This document shows, piece after piece, positions 38,955-51,179 of a stretch of 64,000 bases of DNA (within the stretch, counting starts at the first letter, position 1; each line of letters starts with the position of its first letter). Position numbers and translations under genes: made by a program. The stretch is from an uncultured Pseudomonadota bacterium. Lineage in GTDB: Bacteria > Pseudomonadota > Gammaproteobacteria > Burkholderiales > Methylophilaceae. The notes beneath the pieces are model-generated. The model was given only the letters and a program-made list of their open reading frames with translations, had not been told where the DNA came from and searched no databases. The stretch is taken from the NCBI GenBank assembly GCA_903876765.1, contig CAIRBH010000022.1, forward strand, positions 1 through 64,000, in the 5' to 3' direction.

Positions 38955-40460
38955 TTATAGACCTAAACCTACGGGTAGTTTACTTTGAGATAATTGAGTA
39001 AGAAGTTGCACCACAGTTGCATTGGTCATGTCGGTAAGCGGCTGTGGATATACCCCTAAAGCCAAGACCATCGTCGCTAAAATCGCTAATATTAAAAATT
39101 CACGTTTATTTAAATCTTTTAATGCTGCTACTTTTTCATTGGCCACTTCGCCATAAAACACGCGCTTTACCATCCATAAGGTATAAGCCGCACCAAAAAT
39201 TAGCGTGAAGGACGCTAAAAAAGCATACCAAAAATTGCTTTGAATTGCGCCCAGTATCACCATAAATTCACCGACAAAACCAGATGTGCCGGGTAAGCCA
39301 GTATTGCCCATAGCAAAGAATACCGCAAAAGCGGCAAAAACTGGCATGGTATTGGCTACGCCGCCATAAGACTCAATTTGCCGACTATGCACACGGTCAT
39401 ATAGCACACCAACACAAAGGAACATGGCGGCCGAAATAAAGCCATGTGAAATCATTTGCACAATGGCGCCTTCTAAGCCCAAATTATTGAAAATAAAGAA
39501 GCCTAGCGTGACAAAACCCATGTGCGATATAGATGAGTAGGCAATCAGCTTTTTCATGTCTTTTTGCACTAAAGCAACCAAAGCAATATAAACAATAGCG
39601 ATCAGCGATAATGCAATGATATAGCCAGATAGGTGCTGCGCTGCATCAGGGGCAATTGGCATGGCAAACCGTAAAAAACTATAGCCGCCCAATTTAAGCG
39701 CAATGGCCGCCAACACCACAGAACCTCCTGTTGGGGCTTCTACGTGGGCATCAGGCAACCAAGTATGCACTGGCCACATGGGGATTTTAACCGCAAAAGC
39801 GGCGAAAAAAGCCAAGAAAATCAGTACTTGTACATTGAGCGGCATAGCAAATTTATAGTAATCGGTAATCTCAAAGCTGCCTGTAGAGAGGTACAAATAG
39901 ATAAACGCCACCAACATTAATAACGAACCGAGCAAGGTGTATAAAAAGAACTTAACTGTGGCATACACGCGATTAGGCCCACCCCAAATACCTATCACCA
40001 AAAACATGGGGATTAGCATTGCCTCCCAAAACACATAATACAAAATCGCATCTAAAGCACTGAATACCCCTATCATTAAGCCGCTCATAATCAGAAAGCA
40101 GGCCATGTATTGTGCAACGCGTTGCTGTATGACTTCCCAAGCAGAAATGATCACAATCAAGGTGGTAAAGCTAGTCAATAAGATGAGTGGCACGGCCAAG
40201 CCATCTGCGCCTAGGTGATAATTGATATTAAAGGCGGGAATCCAACTAAAGCCTTCTTGGAACTGAAAACCACCGTCTGTGAAATTAAAATGCGTATAAA
40301 GCGGTATGCTGACTAAAAAGCTGATAATGCCACCGAACAGGGCTAGCCAGCGGCTTAGGTTGGGCTTGTTTTCATCTGCACTAGCTAGCACTGCAATACC
40401 AGCCAGCACTGGCAACCAAATGGTAAAGCTTAAAATATGATGATAAAAATAATTGAGCAT
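38955..40460 (-). CDS. nuoM: NADH-quinone oxidoreductase subunit M
   Basis: This 501-aa antiporter-like proton-pumping subunit has about 14 membrane helices. YVFWEAMLIPMFLVIGIWGG carries the conserved TM5 glutamate (FWEAMLI), and FAVKIPMWPVHTWLPDAHVE is the half-channel signature shared with Mrp antiporters. KKLIAYSSISHMGFV holds the central lysine region. It starts 1 bp after nuoL. Confidence 0.98.
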   Translation of the reverse strand: MLNYFYHHILSFTIWLPVLAGIAVLASADENKPNLSRWLALFGGIISFLVSIPLYTHFNFTDGGFQFQEGFSWIPAFNINYHLGADGLAVPLILLTSFTTLIVIISAWEVIQQRVAQYMACFLIMSGLMIGVFSALDAILYYVFWEAMLIPMFLVIGIWGGPNRVYATVKFFLYTLLGSLLMLVAFIYLYLSTGSFEITDYYKFAMPLNVQVLIFLAFFAAFAVKIPMWPVHTWLPDAHVEAPTGGSVVLAAIALKLGGYSFLRFAMPIAPDAAQHLSGYIIALSLIAIVYIALVALVQKDMKKLIAYSSISHMGFVTLGFFIFNNLGLEGAIVQMISHGFISAAMFLCVGVLYDRVHSRQIESYGGVANTMPVFAAFAVFFAMGNTGLPGTSGFVGEFMVILGAIQSNFWYAFLASFTLIFGAAYTLWMVKRVFYGEVANEKVAALKDLNKREFLILAILATMVLALGVYPQPLTDMTNATVVQLLTQLSQSKLPVGLGL

Positions 40461-40461
40461 T

Positions 40462-42477
40462 TTATACTTTAGTAAAAAAAGTGAGCATTAAAAACACGCC
40501 AATAATCATGGCAAAGGCATAGTGGTAAATCAGGCCAGTCTGTAATTTACGTACTACGCCAGACAGCTTACCAATAAGCTTGGCCGTGCCGTTTACCATA
40601 GCGCCATCAATAATGCTGACATCGCCTATTTGCCAAAGCTTATTACCAATCAACCGAGAACCTGCGGCAAATACACGCTCATTAAAGCTATCGAAGCCAT
40701 ATTTATTTTCAAGAACTTGGTTAATTAGCGCAAATTTTGTTTGAATTTTGCCTGGAATATCTGGCCGCTGCATGTAAAAAAACCAAGCTAGCGCAACACC
40801 AGAAGTGGCCAGTAAAAAGGGTAAAGACATCAACCCATGTAAAGCCATACCAGCCGCGCTATGAAACTCGCTATGCCAATGATGCGTCAGCACATGCATG
40901 ACAGGATGAGCCGCTCCATCCACCCAAATAGCACCTTTGAAAAAACCACCATAAAGCATGGGTTCAATAGCGATATAGCCGATGAATACCGACGGTATTG
41001 CTAACAGTATCAATGGTAATTTAATCACCCAGCCAGGCTCATGCGGGTCATCTGTAGGCGATAAACCATGATGATGGTCATGGTCATCGTGATGCGCTTC
41101 ATGTTTAACTGAGCGCCATTTTTCAGCCCCATGAAACACTAAGAAATACATGCGGAAACTATAAAAGGCCGTGACAAACACCCCAGCTAGTACTGCAAAA
41201 TAAGCAAAGCCGCTACCAGTAATAGTGGACGCTTGCGCCGCTTCTATGATGCTATCTTTTGAATAAAAACCTGAGAAAAAAGGCGTGCCAATTAAGGCTA
41301 GTGATCCGATTAATGAAGTTAACCAAGTCACTGGCATGTACTTTTTGAGGTTACCCATATTGCGAATATCCTGGTCATGATGCATGCCCATGATGACTGA
41401 CCCTGCCCCTAAAAATAATAAGGCTTTAAAGAATGCGTGGGTCATTAAGTGAAAAATCGCCACTGAATAGGCCGAAGCCCCCAGCGCTACAGTCATATAA
41501 CCTAATTGTGACAGCGTAGAATACGCTACCACGCGTTTAATATCATTTTGAATAATACCCAAAAAGCCCATAAATAAGGCGGTGATGCTGCCAATTATCA
41601 GCACAAATGACAGCGCAGTTGATGATAATTCAAACAAAGGTGACATTCTCGCTACCATAAAAATACCAGCTGTTACCATGGTAGCGGCATGAATTAAGGC
41701 CGAAATTGGCGTAGGACCCTCCATAGAGTCAGGCAACCAAACATGCAGTGGCACTTGAGCAGACTTACCCATAGCCCCAATAAATAATAAGATGCAGATG
41801 GCTGTCATCAACGACCATTGGCTATGGCCTATCAGTGAAATTTGCACATCGGCCATTTGCGGGGCAACAGAAAATACTGAGCTGTAATCTAAACTGCCAA
41901 AGTGAAATAGCACCAAGCCTATGCCCAACAAAAAACCAAAGTCACCTACGCGATTGACCAAAAATGCTTTTAAGTTAGCATAAATTGCGGTTGGTCTGGT
42001 GTACCAAAAACCAATCAGCAAGTAAGAAACCAAGCCCACGGCTTCCCAACCAAAAAACAACTGCATGAAGTTATTGCTCATCACCAGCATTAGCATGGCA
42101 AATGTGAATAGTGAAATGTAACTAAAAAAGCGTGTATAGCCTGCGTCTTCTTCCATATAACCTATGGTGTAAATGTGCACCATTAGTGAGACAAAAGTCA
42201 CGACCACCATCATCATGGCGGAAAGTCGGTCAATTAAAAAGCCTATTTCAAAACTAAAATTACCACTTTTTAACCAAGAATAGACAGTCTCATTGTAAGG
42301 TGCGCTAGACATGGCGTGATTGAGTGCATAGCAAGATAAAACAAACGAAGCTCCGACACCGACTATGGTGAGGATATGTGCTGCCGAACGCGGCATCAGC
42401 TTACCAAACAAGCCAACCACAATGGCTGCAACTAAAGGTAGTAAAGGAATTGCTAAATAAATCTGTTGCATGGTCAT
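40462..42477 (-). CDS. nuoL: NADH-quinone oxidoreductase subunit L
   Basis: This 671-aa distal antiporter-like subunit has a C-terminal lateral helix that runs along the membrane arm. FFGWEAVGLVSYLLIGFWY carries the TM5 glutamate, and SAQVPLHVWLPDSMEGPTPI is the half-channel signature. A histidine-rich loop lies near residues 456-475 (HEAHHDDHDHHHG), between membrane segments. It could bind metal, but no role is established here. It starts 7 bp after nuoK. Confidence 0.98.
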   Translation of the reverse strand: MTMQQIYLAIPLLPLVAAIVVGLFGKLMPRSAAHILTIVGVGASFVLSCYALNHAMSSAPYNETVYSWLKSGNFSFEIGFLIDRLSAMMMVVVTFVSLMVHIYTIGYMEEDAGYTRFFSYISLFTFAMLMLVMSNNFMQLFFGWEAVGLVSYLLIGFWYTRPTAIYANLKAFLVNRVGDFGFLLGIGLVLFHFGSLDYSSVFSVAPQMADVQISLIGHSQWSLMTAICILLFIGAMGKSAQVPLHVWLPDSMEGPTPISALIHAATMVTAGIFMVARMSPLFELSSTALSFVLIIGSITALFMGFLGIIQNDIKRVVAYSTLSQLGYMTVALGASAYSVAIFHLMTHAFFKALLFLGAGSVIMGMHHDQDIRNMGNLKKYMPVTWLTSLIGSLALIGTPFFSGFYSKDSIIEAAQASTITGSGFAYFAVLAGVFVTAFYSFRMYFLVFHGAEKWRSVKHEAHHDDHDHHHGLSPTDDPHEPGWVIKLPLILLAIPSVFIGYIAIEPMLYGGFFKGAIWVDGAAHPVMHVLTHHWHSEFHSAAGMALHGLMSLPFLLATSGVALAWFFYMQRPDIPGKIQTKFALINQVLENKYGFDSFNERVFAAGSRLIGNKLWQIGDVSIIDGAMVNGTAKLIGKLSGVVRKLQTGLIYHYAFAMIIGVFLMLTFFTKV

Positions 42478-42484
42478 GCTTAGC

Positions 42485-42790
42485 TTACCCTTTTAAGCGA
42501 TCTAAATCGTCAACGTTAATAGTACGTAAATTTCTAAATAGCACCACTAAAATTGCTAAACCGATTGCAGATTCGGCCGCGGCCACTGTCAATATAAAAA
42601 AAACAAATACTTGGCCAGCAATATCTTGTAAATAATGCGAGAAGGCAATGAAGTTAAGATTGACTGCCAGTAACATAAGCTCGATAGCCATCAATAAAAT
42701 AATGACATTTTTGCGGTTTAAAAATATACCAATCACGCTAATGGCAAAGAGTAACGCGCCTAAAATAAGGTAGTGGGACAATCCGACCAT
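42485..42790 (-). CDS. nuoK: NADH-quinone oxidoreductase subunit K
   Basis: This 101-aa subunit has three membrane helices carrying two buried glutamates of the E-channel ([13 protein letters not shown] and [12 protein letters not shown]). It starts [20 protein letters not shown]. Its start overlaps the nuoJ stop by one base, so it is translationally coupled. Length is normal. Confidence 0.98.
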   Translation of the reverse strand: MVGLSHYLILGALLFAISVIGIFLNRKNVIILLMAIELMLLAVNLNFIAFSHYLQDIAGQVFVFFILTVAAAESAIGLAILVVLFRNLRTINVDDLDRLKG

Positions 42791-43458
42791 TATTGACGCT
42801 CCTTAGTATTTTCTGAAGGATTGCTTAATTCTTGTGATTTTTCTTCCACCACTGCGGCCATTTTCAAGATGCGTATCCGATCTGATTTTTTGACCATGAC
42901 TTGCAGCGCAGGATCAATAAACTTGCTTGCTTTACGATCTCTTAAAGTCAGTGCAATCGCCGCCACTATTGCTACCAGCAATACTACCGAGGCTAATTCA
43001 AAAGCTAATAGGTAATCGGTATACAGCACACGACCTAACTCAGCGGTATTACTGTAGTCCGCGGCATGCGCCGCTGGCGCTAACACTTTGTCTGTGCCAA
43101 AGTTACGCACACCTACTATCATTACCATCTCGACTGCCATCAAACCTCCAACTGGCAAGGCGATGGGCAAGGCATTCCAAAATCCTTCACGTAATTTATC
43201 AAGGTTGATGTCTAGCATCATCACTACAAAGAGGAACAACACCATCACTGCTCCTACATAAACCAACACCAAGGCGATAGCCAAGAATTCAGCTTCTAAC
43301 AACAGCCAAATACCCGCAGCCGTAAAAAACGCCAATACTAGATATAAGGCTGCATAGACTGGGTTGCGCGTAGTAATGACGCTTAATGCGGCAAATAGCA
43401 AAATAATTGCTAGCGCATAAAAAACGATGTCTTGAAAATGTAAGCCAAAAAATGTCAT
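42790..43458 (-). CDS. nuoJ: NADH-quinone oxidoreductase subunit J
   Basis: This 222-aa membrane subunit has five membrane helices. [20 protein letters not shown] contains the helix with the pi-bulge that rearranges during turnover. The C-terminus beyond residue 170 is a hydrophilic tail rich in charged residues, a little longer than in E. coli NuoJ (184 aa), as is usual in betaproteobacteria. Confidence 0.97.
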   Translation of the reverse strand: MTFFGLHFQDIVFYALAIILLFAALSVITTRNPVYAALYLVLAFFTAAGIWLLLEAEFLAIALVLVYVGAVMVLFLFVVMMLDINLDKLREGFWNALPIALPVGGLMAVEMVMIVGVRNFGTDKVLAPAAHAADYSNTAELGRVLYTDYLLAFELASVVLLVAIVAAIALTLRDRKASKFIDPALQVMVKKSDRIRILKMAAVVEEKSQELSNPSENTKERQ

Positions 43459-43477
43459 GGTATCTGTTATCTACTTG

Positions 43478-43969
43478 TTATCTAAAGGCTTTATCAATAT
43501 TTCGGTCTGCCGCAATTTGCTTTTCATGCTTATCGCCGACAGCTAACAACATGTCTTTGGTGTAGAGCAAGTCGCCACGTTGCTCACCATGATAATCAAA
43601 AACACGCGTCTCCACGATAGAATCTACTGGGCAAGATTCTTCACACATGCCACAAAAAATACATTTGGTGAGATCAATATCATAACGTGTGGTACGCCGG
43701 GTGTTATCTTCACGCTGTTCTGATTCTATGGTAATCGCCATGGCTGGGCAAACCGCTTCACATAGCTTACAAGCGATACAACGCTCTTCACCATTAGGAT
43801 AGCGACGCAGTGCATGTAAACCACGAAATCGATTGGATTGTGGCGTGACTTCTTCTGGGTATTGCACGGTAATTTTAGGCGCAAAAAAGTAGCGGCCAGT
43901 GAGCGCCATCCCTTTTAACAATTCAACCAGCATCAGGCTAGTTAAGGTCGATTTAATTTTTTGAATCAT
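43478..43969 (-). CDS. nuoI: NADH-quinone oxidoreductase subunit I
   Basis: This 163-aa ferredoxin-like subunit binds two 4Fe-4S clusters (N6a and N6b) that pass electrons toward NuoB. Both motifs are complete: [12 protein letters not shown] and [12 protein letters not shown]. The amphipathic N-terminus anchors it on the membrane arm. It is separated from nuoH by 62 bp, the longest gap in the operon. Confidence 0.98.
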   Translation of the reverse strand: MIQKIKSTLTSLMLVELLKGMALTGRYFFAPKITVQYPEEVTPQSNRFRGLHALRRYPNGEERCIACKLCEAVCPAMAITIESEQREDNTRRTTRYDIDLTKCIFCGMCEESCPVDSIVETRVFDYHGEQRGDLLYTKDMLLAVGDKHEKQIAADRNIDKAFR

Positions 43970-44031
43970 AAATATGTCAGTAATTATGCTGTGTGAGTCT
44001 AATAAATTTATCTATATACAATAATGGCTAT

Positions 44032-45060
44032 CTAGTGAAACAAATAGGCCCATGGCGTTTGCATCACGCCGCCAATAAATACTATCCAAATGATGGTAAT
44101 AGGGATAAACACTTTCCAACCTAAACGCATGATTTGGTCGTATCTATACCTTGGAAAAGTTGCTCTAAACCAAAGGAATAAGAATAATAAAAAGCCCACT
44201 TTTAACAGCAACCATAAAAAGCTATCTTGAATAAACGGTACTGGTGACAACCATCCACCCAAAAACATCAGTGCCGCCAAGGTCGATACCAAAATAATAT
44301 TGGCATACTCGGCTAAGAAAAATACTGCAAACGCCATACCAGAATATTCGACATGAAAACCAGCAACGATTTCAGACTCGCCTTCAGCAACATCAAATGG
44401 TGCGCGATTAGTTTCAGCCACCGCACTAATGAAATAAACAATAAATAAGGGAAATAAAGGCAAGAAATACCAATGCCAAAATCCACCAGCCTGGCCCATG
44501 ACAATTTTTCCTAAATTCAGCGAGTTAGCGCACATCAACACACCGACCAAGGCAAAGCCCATGGCAATTTCGTATGAGACTATTTGTGCCGCAGAGCGCA
44601 ATGAACCTAAAAACGCATACTTAGAATTGGACGCCCAACCCGCAATAATCACGCCATAAACCGCGACTGAGGTCATGGCTAGAATATAAATTAAGCCTGC
44701 ATCTAAATTGGCTAGCACCAGATTGACATCAAATGGAATAACCGCCCAGGCAGCAAATGCAGGCGCAATGGCAATGACTGGTCCTAATAAAAACAGCGTT
44801 TTATTTGAGGCCGTAGGCAGCACAATTTCTTTAAATAATAACTTGATGCCATCGGCCAGTGGCTGCAATAAACCAAAGTAGCCAACACGATTAGGCCCTA
44901 TGCGCACTTGCATATAGCCAATGACTTTGCGCTCAGCCAAGGTCAGATAAGCAATAGCACCCATTAAAGGCGCGACTATGGCGACAATTTTAATTAAAGT
45001 CCAGCCAGTAAGTTCAACCGCTGGCCAATAACTACCGAATATATTTGCTAACCATTCCAT
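44032..45060 (-). CDS. nuoH: NADH-quinone oxidoreductase subunit H
   Basis: This 342-aa subunit has eight membrane helices and forms the quinone-binding chamber with NuoB and Nuo[21 protein letters not shown] and [20 protein letters not shown] are the loop signatures that line the quinone site. The stop-start overlap with nuoG is one base. Confidence 0.98.
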   Translation of the reverse strand: MEWLANIFGSYWPAVELTGWTLIKIVAIVAPLMGAIAYLTLAERKVIGYMQVRIGPNRVGYFGLLQPLADGIKLLFKEIVLPTASNKTLFLLGPVIAIAPAFAAWAVIPFDVNLVLANLDAGLIYILAMTSVAVYGVIIAGWASNSKYAFLGSLRSAAQIVSYEIAMGFALVGVLMCANSLNLGKIVMGQAGGFWHWYFLPLFPLFIVYFISAVAETNRAPFDVAEGESEIVAGFHVEYSGMAFAVFFLAEYANIILVSTLAALMFLGGWLSPVPFIQDSFLWLLLKVGFLLFLFLWFRATFPRYRYDQIMRLGWKVFIPITIIWIVFIGGVMQTPWAYLFH

Positions 45061-47495
45061 TATGCTGGCACTTCCGTAATCACGGCTTTATCAAAATTTA
45101 ACTGTGCTGCTGGCAGTTTTTCAACGCTAATGTCACCCATCAAATCACCAAGACCTATGGTATCTTCATGCGCCGCTGCCACACGAATACAGCCTTTTGC
45201 CACATGAGGGTCTAGCATGACGGTTAATATCGCACTACCTTTATCTTGCTTGACTAGCACACGGTCACCTGCCATCAGCCCCAGTGCTTCTAGTTGGCTA
45301 GCACACATACGTGCCATGGGTTTAATGTTGTATTTAGTTTTTTGTAAAGGTAAGGAGCGTCTAACGATAGGGTCAGCGTTATATTGCGGCACTTCACCAA
45401 TACGTTGCAAACCTTCATGTTTAATATTGACGTGAATCTCAACCAATTCTTTGAGATTATTGTTGAGACTGCGCCAAACTACAGCCGATGGTTTCTCGCC
45501 CGCAAAAATAGCCTCTTTCACTTGCTCACTGGTCTCGTAATCAAATCCTGGTAAACCCAGTGTATTGGCCAGTACACGAAGCACTTTCCAAGCGGGTCTA
45601 CATTCCCCAAGCGGTTTAACGACGGCGCTAAAGCTTTGTACGCGGCCTTCCATACTCATAAACGTGCCAGATGTTTCTGTGTAAGGCGCGATAGGTAATA
45701 ACACATCAGCATGTTCTAAAGCGGCAGATTTAAAGGCAGTTAAAGCAACTACGCATTCAGCTTTCTGCATGGCGGCTTTAGCTAAAGCCGCATGCTGACA
45801 ATCTAATTCTGGCTCTATATTCACGATTAAATAAGCTTTACGCGGCACTTCAAGCATGGCTCTGGCATGCATACCAGTGCTGTTAGGCATCACCCCTATC
45901 ATGTGCATACCAGTACTATTTGCCGCCGCTGGCAAAATACCGCCCTTAGCGCCTGTGATGCCACCTATGGCTTCAGCCATACTATACATTTCGGTAAAGC
46001 GTGGGTCACTTAAAGCCATATTGCCCAAAAATATACCCACTTTAGGTGAGACTAAATCGTAATCTTTACCATGACCAGCCAAACTTTCCGCTATGGCTTG
46101 CGCATTTGGTCTTACTTTGATTTCTGCGAGCAATTCATTGAGCGAAGCTGGCAAACATAAAGATAAACGCTGCAAGCCAGACATGGCCTTAAGTATTTGG
46201 CCTAGCACATTCACCATGTCGTTAGGGCGCACTATAACCTTGTGGGCGACATCCATCAGCGGATTATTATCTAGCGGGCTGATGATAGAAAGCTCAGCGC
46301 CATTGGCCACTGCCTTACGAAAGCGCTGGGCTAACAGTGGGTGCTCATTACGCAAATTGGAGCCTATCAGTAAGATACGGTCTAATTCTTCAATGTCATG
46401 AATATTGCAACCCATCCATGGCGTACCTAGGCGCTTACCATCTAATCTAAAATCCGTTTGCCGTAAACGGTAATCTACATTGCCGCAACCTAAGCCATTA
46501 GCCAGTTGTTTAGCCAGATAACCCTCTTCCATTGTGCTATTTGGAGAAACAAGTACACCTAGCGCTTCGCTGCCATGCTCATTGGTAATATCTTTAATTT
46601 GACCTGCCGCAAACTCTAAGGCTGTTTTCCAATCGGTTTCATGCCAACTACCGTTGTGTTTAATCATCGGCACTTTAAGACGGTCAGGGCTATTTAAGCC
46701 TTCATAAGAGAAGCGATCACGGTCAGACAACCAACATTCATTAATACTTTCTTTTTCACGCGGCAACACCCGCATGACTTTATTATCTTTAATCTGCACT
46801 TCAATATGTGAACCTAAGCCATCATGCGGGGCGATGCTTGGGCGACGAGTGAGCTCCCAACTACGCGCGGAGTATCTAAACGGCTTACTGGTCAATGCCC
46901 CCACTGGGCATAAATCTATGATATTGCCAGACAGCTCAGAGTTAACACTCTTATCAACATAGGCAGTGATTTCTGAATGCTCCCCACGGCCTACCATGCC
47001 CAGTTCCATCATGCCACCCACTTCTTGCAAAAAGCGTACACAGCGGGTGCATTGTATGCAGCGGGTCATATCGGTACTGACTAATGGCCCAATATTTTTA
47101 TTAAATACCACACGTTTTTCTTCGGTGTACCGAGTGCCGCTAGCGCCATAGGCGACTGCAATATCTTGCAAGTCACACTCGCCACCTTGGTCACAAATTG
47201 GGCAATCTAGCGGATGATTAATCAATAAAAATTCCATCACACTCTTTTGCGCTTCAATAGCCGATTTAGAACGGGTAAATATTTTCATGCCATCTGCCAC
47301 TGGCGTGGCGCAGGCGGGCAATGGTTTGTTGAAGTTTTCTACTTGAACTAAGCACATGCGACAGTTTGCCGCGACAGATAGCTTAGGATGGTAACAAAAA
47401 CGTGGAATAGCAATACCAAGCTTGTCAGCCGCATCAATAATGGAGCTGCCGTTTTCAACTTCTAAGGCTTTGCCGTCAATTTCAATGTTTAACAT
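45060..47495 (-). CDS. nuoG: NADH-quinone oxidoreductase subunit G
   Basis: This 811-aa iron-sulfur subunit has an N-terminal 2Fe-2S ferredoxin domain ([18 protein letters not shown], then CATP), the His-Cys3 cluster site ([17 protein letters not shown]) and a [16 protein letters not shown] 4Fe-4S site. A long molybdopterin oxidoreductase-like domain without a molybdenum role follows. It ends one base into nuoH and starts one base into nuoF. Confidence 0.97.
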   Translation of the reverse strand: MLNIEIDGKALEVENGSSIIDAADKLGIAIPRFCYHPKLSVAANCRMCLVQVENFNKPLPACATPVADGMKIFTRSKSAIEAQKSVMEFLLINHPLDCPICDQGGECDLQDIAVAYGASGTRYTEEKRVVFNKNIGPLVSTDMTRCIQCTRCVRFLQEVGGMMELGMVGRGEHSEITAYVDKSVNSELSGNIIDLCPVGALTSKPFRYSARSWELTRRPSIAPHDGLGSHIEVQIKDNKVMRVLPREKESINECWLSDRDRFSYEGLNSPDRLKVPMIKHNGSWHETDWKTALEFAAGQIKDITNEHGSEALGVLVSPNSTMEEGYLAKQLANGLGCGNVDYRLRQTDFRLDGKRLGTPWMGCNIHDIEELDRILLIGSNLRNEHPLLAQRFRKAVANGAELSIISPLDNNPLMDVAHKVIVRPNDMVNVLGQILKAMSGLQRLSLCLPASLNELLAEIKVRPNAQAIAESLAGHGKDYDLVSPKVGIFLGNMALSDPRFTEMYSMAEAIGGITGAKGGILPAAANSTGMHMIGVMPNSTGMHARAMLEVPRKAYLIVNIEPELDCQHAALAKAAMQKAECVVALTAFKSAALEHADVLLPIAPYTETSGTFMSMEGRVQSFSAVVKPLGECRPAWKVLRVLANTLGLPGFDYETSEQVKEAIFAGEKPSAVVWRSLNNNLKELVEIHVNIKHEGLQRIGEVPQYNADPIVRRSLPLQKTKYNIKPMARMCASQLEALGLMAGDRVLVKQDKGSAILTVMLDPHVAKGCIRVAAAHEDTIGLGDLMGDISVEKLPAAQLNFDKAVITEVPA

Positions 47496-48832
47496 TACTT
47501 TGGCTCCGCTTTACTATCAACCATGCTTTTGCCATGCTCAATGTAATATTCAAATTCTGCTCTAAAATGTTTAATAAAACTGATCACTGGGGTAGCTGCC
47601 GCCTCTCCTAATGCACAAATGGTACGCCCAGAGATATTGCGACTCACATCAGTCAGTAAATCTAAATCTTCCATCTTGCCCTGACCTTTTACGATGCGGT
47701 CTATTATGCGATAAACCCATCCTGTGCCCTCACGACAAGGCGTACATTGCCCACAACTTTCTTCATAAAAGAAATAAGATAGACGATGCAAGGCCTTCAC
47801 CATACAAGTAGTATCATCCATGACTATCATGGAGCCTGCCCCCAAACTAGATCTGGCTTTGCTCAAACCGTCATAGTCCATAGTTGCAGATTCAATCACA
47901 CTCGCTGGCAAAACCGCTGTAGAGGGCCCACCAGGGATGACCGCTTTTAGTTGACGTCCGTGCCAAACGCCACCAGCCATGGCTAATAATTCAGTAAACG
48001 GCGTGCCCATTTTAACTTCGTAATTGCCTGGATTAGTCACATGACCAGACACTGAGAATAATTTTGTGCCCCCTGAATTTGCTACGCCTAAATCAGCGAA
48101 AGCTTGGCCGCCATGCTGCATAATCCAAGGGATAGAAGCATAACTTTCTGTGTTATTGACGTTGGTAGGCTTGCCAAACACGCCATAGCTTGCAGGAAAA
48201 GGTGGCTTAAATCGCGGTTGACCTTTTTTGCCTTCTATTGATTCTATGAGGGCGGTTTCTTCGCCACAAATATATGCGCCATAGCCATGCACTGCATACA
48301 AATCAAAACTAAAATTTGTACCGAATAAATGTTCACCCAAATAGCCAGCGGCTTTAGCCTCATGCAAGGCTGCTTCAAAATTTTCGTAATCTTGCCAAAT
48401 TTCGCCATGGATGTAGTTATAACCGACTCGCGCACCCAAGGTATAGGCGGCTATTGCCATGCCTTCAATCAACTGATGCGGGTTATAGCGAATAATATCG
48501 CGATCTTTAAAAGTCCCTGGCTCGCCTTCATCGGTGTTACATACTAGGTACTTTACACCGTCAAAATAGCGCGGCATAAAACTCCACTTTAAACCAGTGG
48601 GGAAACCAGCCCCACCGCGGCCGCGTAGGCCAGAAGTTTTCACTTCTGTAATCACATCAGTGGCTTTGATTTTTTCTGTGACTAGGCGTTTTAAAGCTGA
48701 ATAACCACCCAATTTAATGTAGCTGGCCAAAGACGCTGGATTCTTTTCGGTCAATGTACGTAAACAAACCAAGGTCTGACCTTTTAAGTCCGTCATGACA
48801 GTCGTGCTCGATTTTGCTGTTTTAGTCGCCAT
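47495..48832 (-). CDS. nuoF: NADH-quinone oxidoreductase subunit F
   Basis: This 445-aa NADH- and FMN-binding subunit oxidises [24 protein letters not shown] is the nucleotide-binding loop, and [20 protein letters not shown] lies at the FMN site. [11 protein letters not shown] plus a later Cys near TICALGEA bind cluster N3. It is coupled to nuoE and nuoG by one-base overlaps. Confidence 0.98.
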   Translation of the reverse strand: MATKTAKSSTTVMTDLKGQTLVCLRTLTEKNPASLASYIKLGGYSALKRLVTEKIKATDVITEVKTSGLRGRGGAGFPTGLKWSFMPRYFDGVKYLVCNTDEGEPGTFKDRDIIRYNPHQLIEGMAIAAYTLGARVGYNYIHGEIWQDYENFEAALHEAKAAGYLGEHLFGTNFSFDLYAVHGYGAYICGEETALIESIEGKKGQPRFKPPFPASYGVFGKPTNVNNTESYASIPWIMQHGGQAFADLGVANSGGTKLFSVSGHVTNPGNYEVKMGTPFTELLAMAGGVWHGRQLKAVIPGGPSTAVLPASVIESATMDYDGLSKARSSLGAGSMIVMDDTTCMVKALHRLSYFFYEESCGQCTPCREGTGWVYRIIDRIVKGQGKMEDLDLLTDVSRNISGRTICALGEAAATPVISFIKHFRAEFEYYIEHGKSMVDSKAEPK

Positions 48833-49305
48833 TATTGCAAGTCATCCAAAATTTCATCTACTTTTTCTGGCGTCAAAAATTCGTGCATGGTGTGATTATT
48901 CACAATCATGAGCGGCGCACCGCCACATGCCCCCATGCACTCACCCTCTTTAAGACTATACTTCCCATCTGCGGTGACTTCATTGAAACCAACGCCTAGC
49001 TTAGTTTTGAGGTGGTTCACAATTTGATCGCTATCGCGCAACATGCAAGAAATATTGGTGCACACGCTTATTTTGTATTTTCCGACCGGGGCTAAATCAT
49101 ACATATTATAAAAAGTCGCCACTTCCATCGCGGCTATTTCAGGCATACCCAGATATTGGGCAACTTCAGTAATGCTTTCATTTGACAGCCAACCACGTTC
49201 AGTTTGCACGATACGTAAAGCGCTCATCACCGCCGCCTGACGCTGATTACCTGGATATTTTGTTAATTCATAATCAATTTTTTGAATAGCTTCTTTACTT
49301 AGCAT
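48832..49305 (-). CDS. nuoE: NADH-quinone oxidoreductase subunit E
   Basis: This 157-aa thioredoxin-like subunit carries a 2Fe-2S cluster (N1a) on cysteines in VCTNISCML and [11 protein letters not shown]. The N-terminal helical part begins [20 protein letters not shown]. Its start lies 9 bp after nuoD, and it overlaps nuoF by one base. Confidence 0.97.
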   Translation of the reverse strand: MLSKEAIQKIDYELTKYPGNQRQAAVMSALRIVQTERGWLSNESITEVAQYLGMPEIAAMEVATFYNMYDLAPVGKYKISVCTNISCMLRDSDQIVNHLKTKLGVGFNEVTADGKYSLKEGECMGACGGAPLMIVNNHTMHEFLTPEKVDEILDDLQ

Positions 49306-49314
49306 GCTCTATTT

Positions 49315-50568
49315 CTACCTGTCTATTTCGCCAAATACTATATCTTGCGTACCTATAATCGCAACTAAGTCAGCAATCATGTGGCCACGCGTCATTTCGT
49401 CTATGGCGGACAAATGCGCGAAACCTGGCGCACGAATTTTTAGTCGATAAGGCTTATTCGCCCCATCTGAAATCATATAAATACCAAACTCACCCTTAGG
49501 ATGCTCCACCGCAGCATAAGCTTCACCAGCGGGCACATGAAAGCCTTCGGTAAATAACTTAAAGTGATGGATTAAATCTTCCATATTACTTTTCATACCT
49601 TCACGGTCAGGCGGTGCTACTTTATGGTCTGCGGTAATCACTGGGCCAGGATTGTTACGCAGCCAATCTACACATTGCTTGATAATGCGGTTTGATTGCC
49701 TAAATTCTTCCATACGCACTAAGTAACGATCATAACAATCGCCATTTACACCTACGGGGATATCAAAATCAAGATTAGCATACACTTCATAAGGCTGTGT
49801 TTTACGTAAATCCCATGCTACCCCTGAACCGCGCAACATCGGACCCGTCATGCCTAAAGCCAAGGCACGCTCAGGTGAAACAACGCCTATACCGACAGTA
49901 CGTTGCTTCCAAATACGATTGTCTGATAACAGCGTTTCATATTCATCCACGTATTTAGGAAAGCGCTGGGTAAAATCATCAATAAAATCCAACAAAGAAC
50001 CTTGACGATTCTGGTTTTGCCTGTTTACAGTTTTAGCATTACGTAATGGAGAAACCGCGTACTGCGGCATTTGATTGGGTAAGTCGCGATATACGCCACC
50101 TGGACGATAATATGCTGCATGCATACGGGCACCAGAAACCGCTTCGTAGCAATCAAACAAATCTTCGCGCTCACGGAAAGCGTACAAAAACACTGTCATT
50201 GCCCCCACATCTAGGGCATGAGCGCCAAGCCACAACAAATGATTAAGCACTCGGGTAATTTCATCAAACATCACACGAATATACTGAGCACGAATAGGCA
50301 CTTCTAAACCCATCATTTTCTCTATCGCCATCACATACGCGTGTTCATTGGACATCATAGATACGTAATCTAATCTGTCCATATAAGGAATAGATTGCAA
50401 ATAAGTGCGGTTTTCAGCAAGCTTTTCTGTGCCACGATGCAACAAGCCTATATGCGGATCGGCGCGTTGAATAACTTCACCGTCTAACTCCAGCACCAAG
50501 CGCAAAACACCATGCGCAGCAGGGTGCTGCGGACCGAAGTTCATTGTATAGTTTCTAATCTCAGCCAT
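49315..50568 (-). CDS. nuoD: NADH-quinone oxidoreductase subunit D
   Basis: This 417-aa subunit is related to the large hydrogenase subunit and forms the quinone site with Nuo[21 protein letters not shown] includes the conserved quinone-contact histidine region, and [19 protein letters not shown] follows. The sequence [18 protein letters not shown] is typical of NuoD. It is separate from nuoC, unlike the NuoCD fusion of E. coli. Confidence 0.98.
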   Translation of the reverse strand: MAEIRNYTMNFGPQHPAAHGVLRLVLELDGEVIQRADPHIGLLHRGTEKLAENRTYLQSIPYMDRLDYVSMMSNEHAYVMAIEKMMGLEVPIRAQYIRVMFDEITRVLNHLLWLGAHALDVGAMTVFLYAFREREDLFDCYEAVSGARMHAAYYRPGGVYRDLPNQMPQYAVSPLRNAKTVNRQNQNRQGSLLDFIDDFTQRFPKYVDEYETLLSDNRIWKQRTVGIGVVSPERALALGMTGPMLRGSGVAWDLRKTQPYEVYANLDFDIPVGVNGDCYDRYLVRMEEFRQSNRIIKQCVDWLRNNPGPVITADHKVAPPDREGMKSNMEDLIHHFKLFTEGFHVPAGEAYAAVEHPKGEFGIYMISDGANKPYRLKIRAPGFAHLSAIDEMTRGHMIADLVAIIGTQDIVFGEIDR

Positions 50569-50577
50569 AATAAACGC

Positions 50578-51174
50578 TTACTTAGCGTGAGCACCCTCAT
50601 TGCGTATCAGTCGCGGCACATTATTACGTGCTTCTATGCTCACTGGCTGATAAATCACGCGTTGCTGCTCTGGGTCATAGCGCATTTCAACATTGCCTAT
50701 CACGGGAAAATCTTTGCGGAAAGGATGACCGACAAAACCATAATCAGTCAGTATGCGACGTAAATCTGGGTGATTTTCAAACATAATGCCAAACAAATCA
50801 AAGGCCTCACGTTCGTACCAGTTAGCTACAGGCCATAGCTCAACCAATGTGGGCAACATAGGAAAGTGCTCATCTTGTGCAAAAACTCTTAGGCGTAATC
50901 GCTGATTTAGTGATACTGAGAGCAAATGAGTGACTACGGCGTAACGCAAGCCTGTATAGGCTTCTGCACCATAATCTTGATAATCTACGCCTGATAAATC
51001 TATCAATTGCTCAAATTTTAAGCGATGATCATCACGTAAGATTTGACAAACAGCAAGGTAATCACTGGCCTGACATTCTATAGTCACTTCATCCAAAGCC
51101 AAAATATGCTGGGTGATTTTAGCGCCCAGTGCCGTTTGCAAATTGCTAAGAAGTTGATCTAATTTAGCTGACAT
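50578..51174 (-). CDS. nuoC: NADH-quinone oxidoreductase subunit C
   Basis: This 198-aa subunit of the connecting region has the signature [20 protein letters not shown] followed by [19 protein letters not shown]. It contains no cofactor. The first 30 residues are less conserved. It lies 5 bp after nuoB and 9 bp before nuoD. Confidence 0.97.
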   Translation of the reverse strand: MSAKLDQLLSNLQTALGAKITQHILALDEVTIECQASDYLAVCQILRDDHRLKFEQLIDLSGVDYQDYGAEAYTGLRYAVVTHLLSVSLNQRLRLRVFAQDEHFPMLPTLVELWPVANWYEREAFDLFGIMFENHPDLRRILTDYGFVGHPFRKDFPVIGNVEMRYDPEQQRVIYQPVSIEARNNVPRLIRNEGAHAK

Positions 51175-51179
51175 AATGT

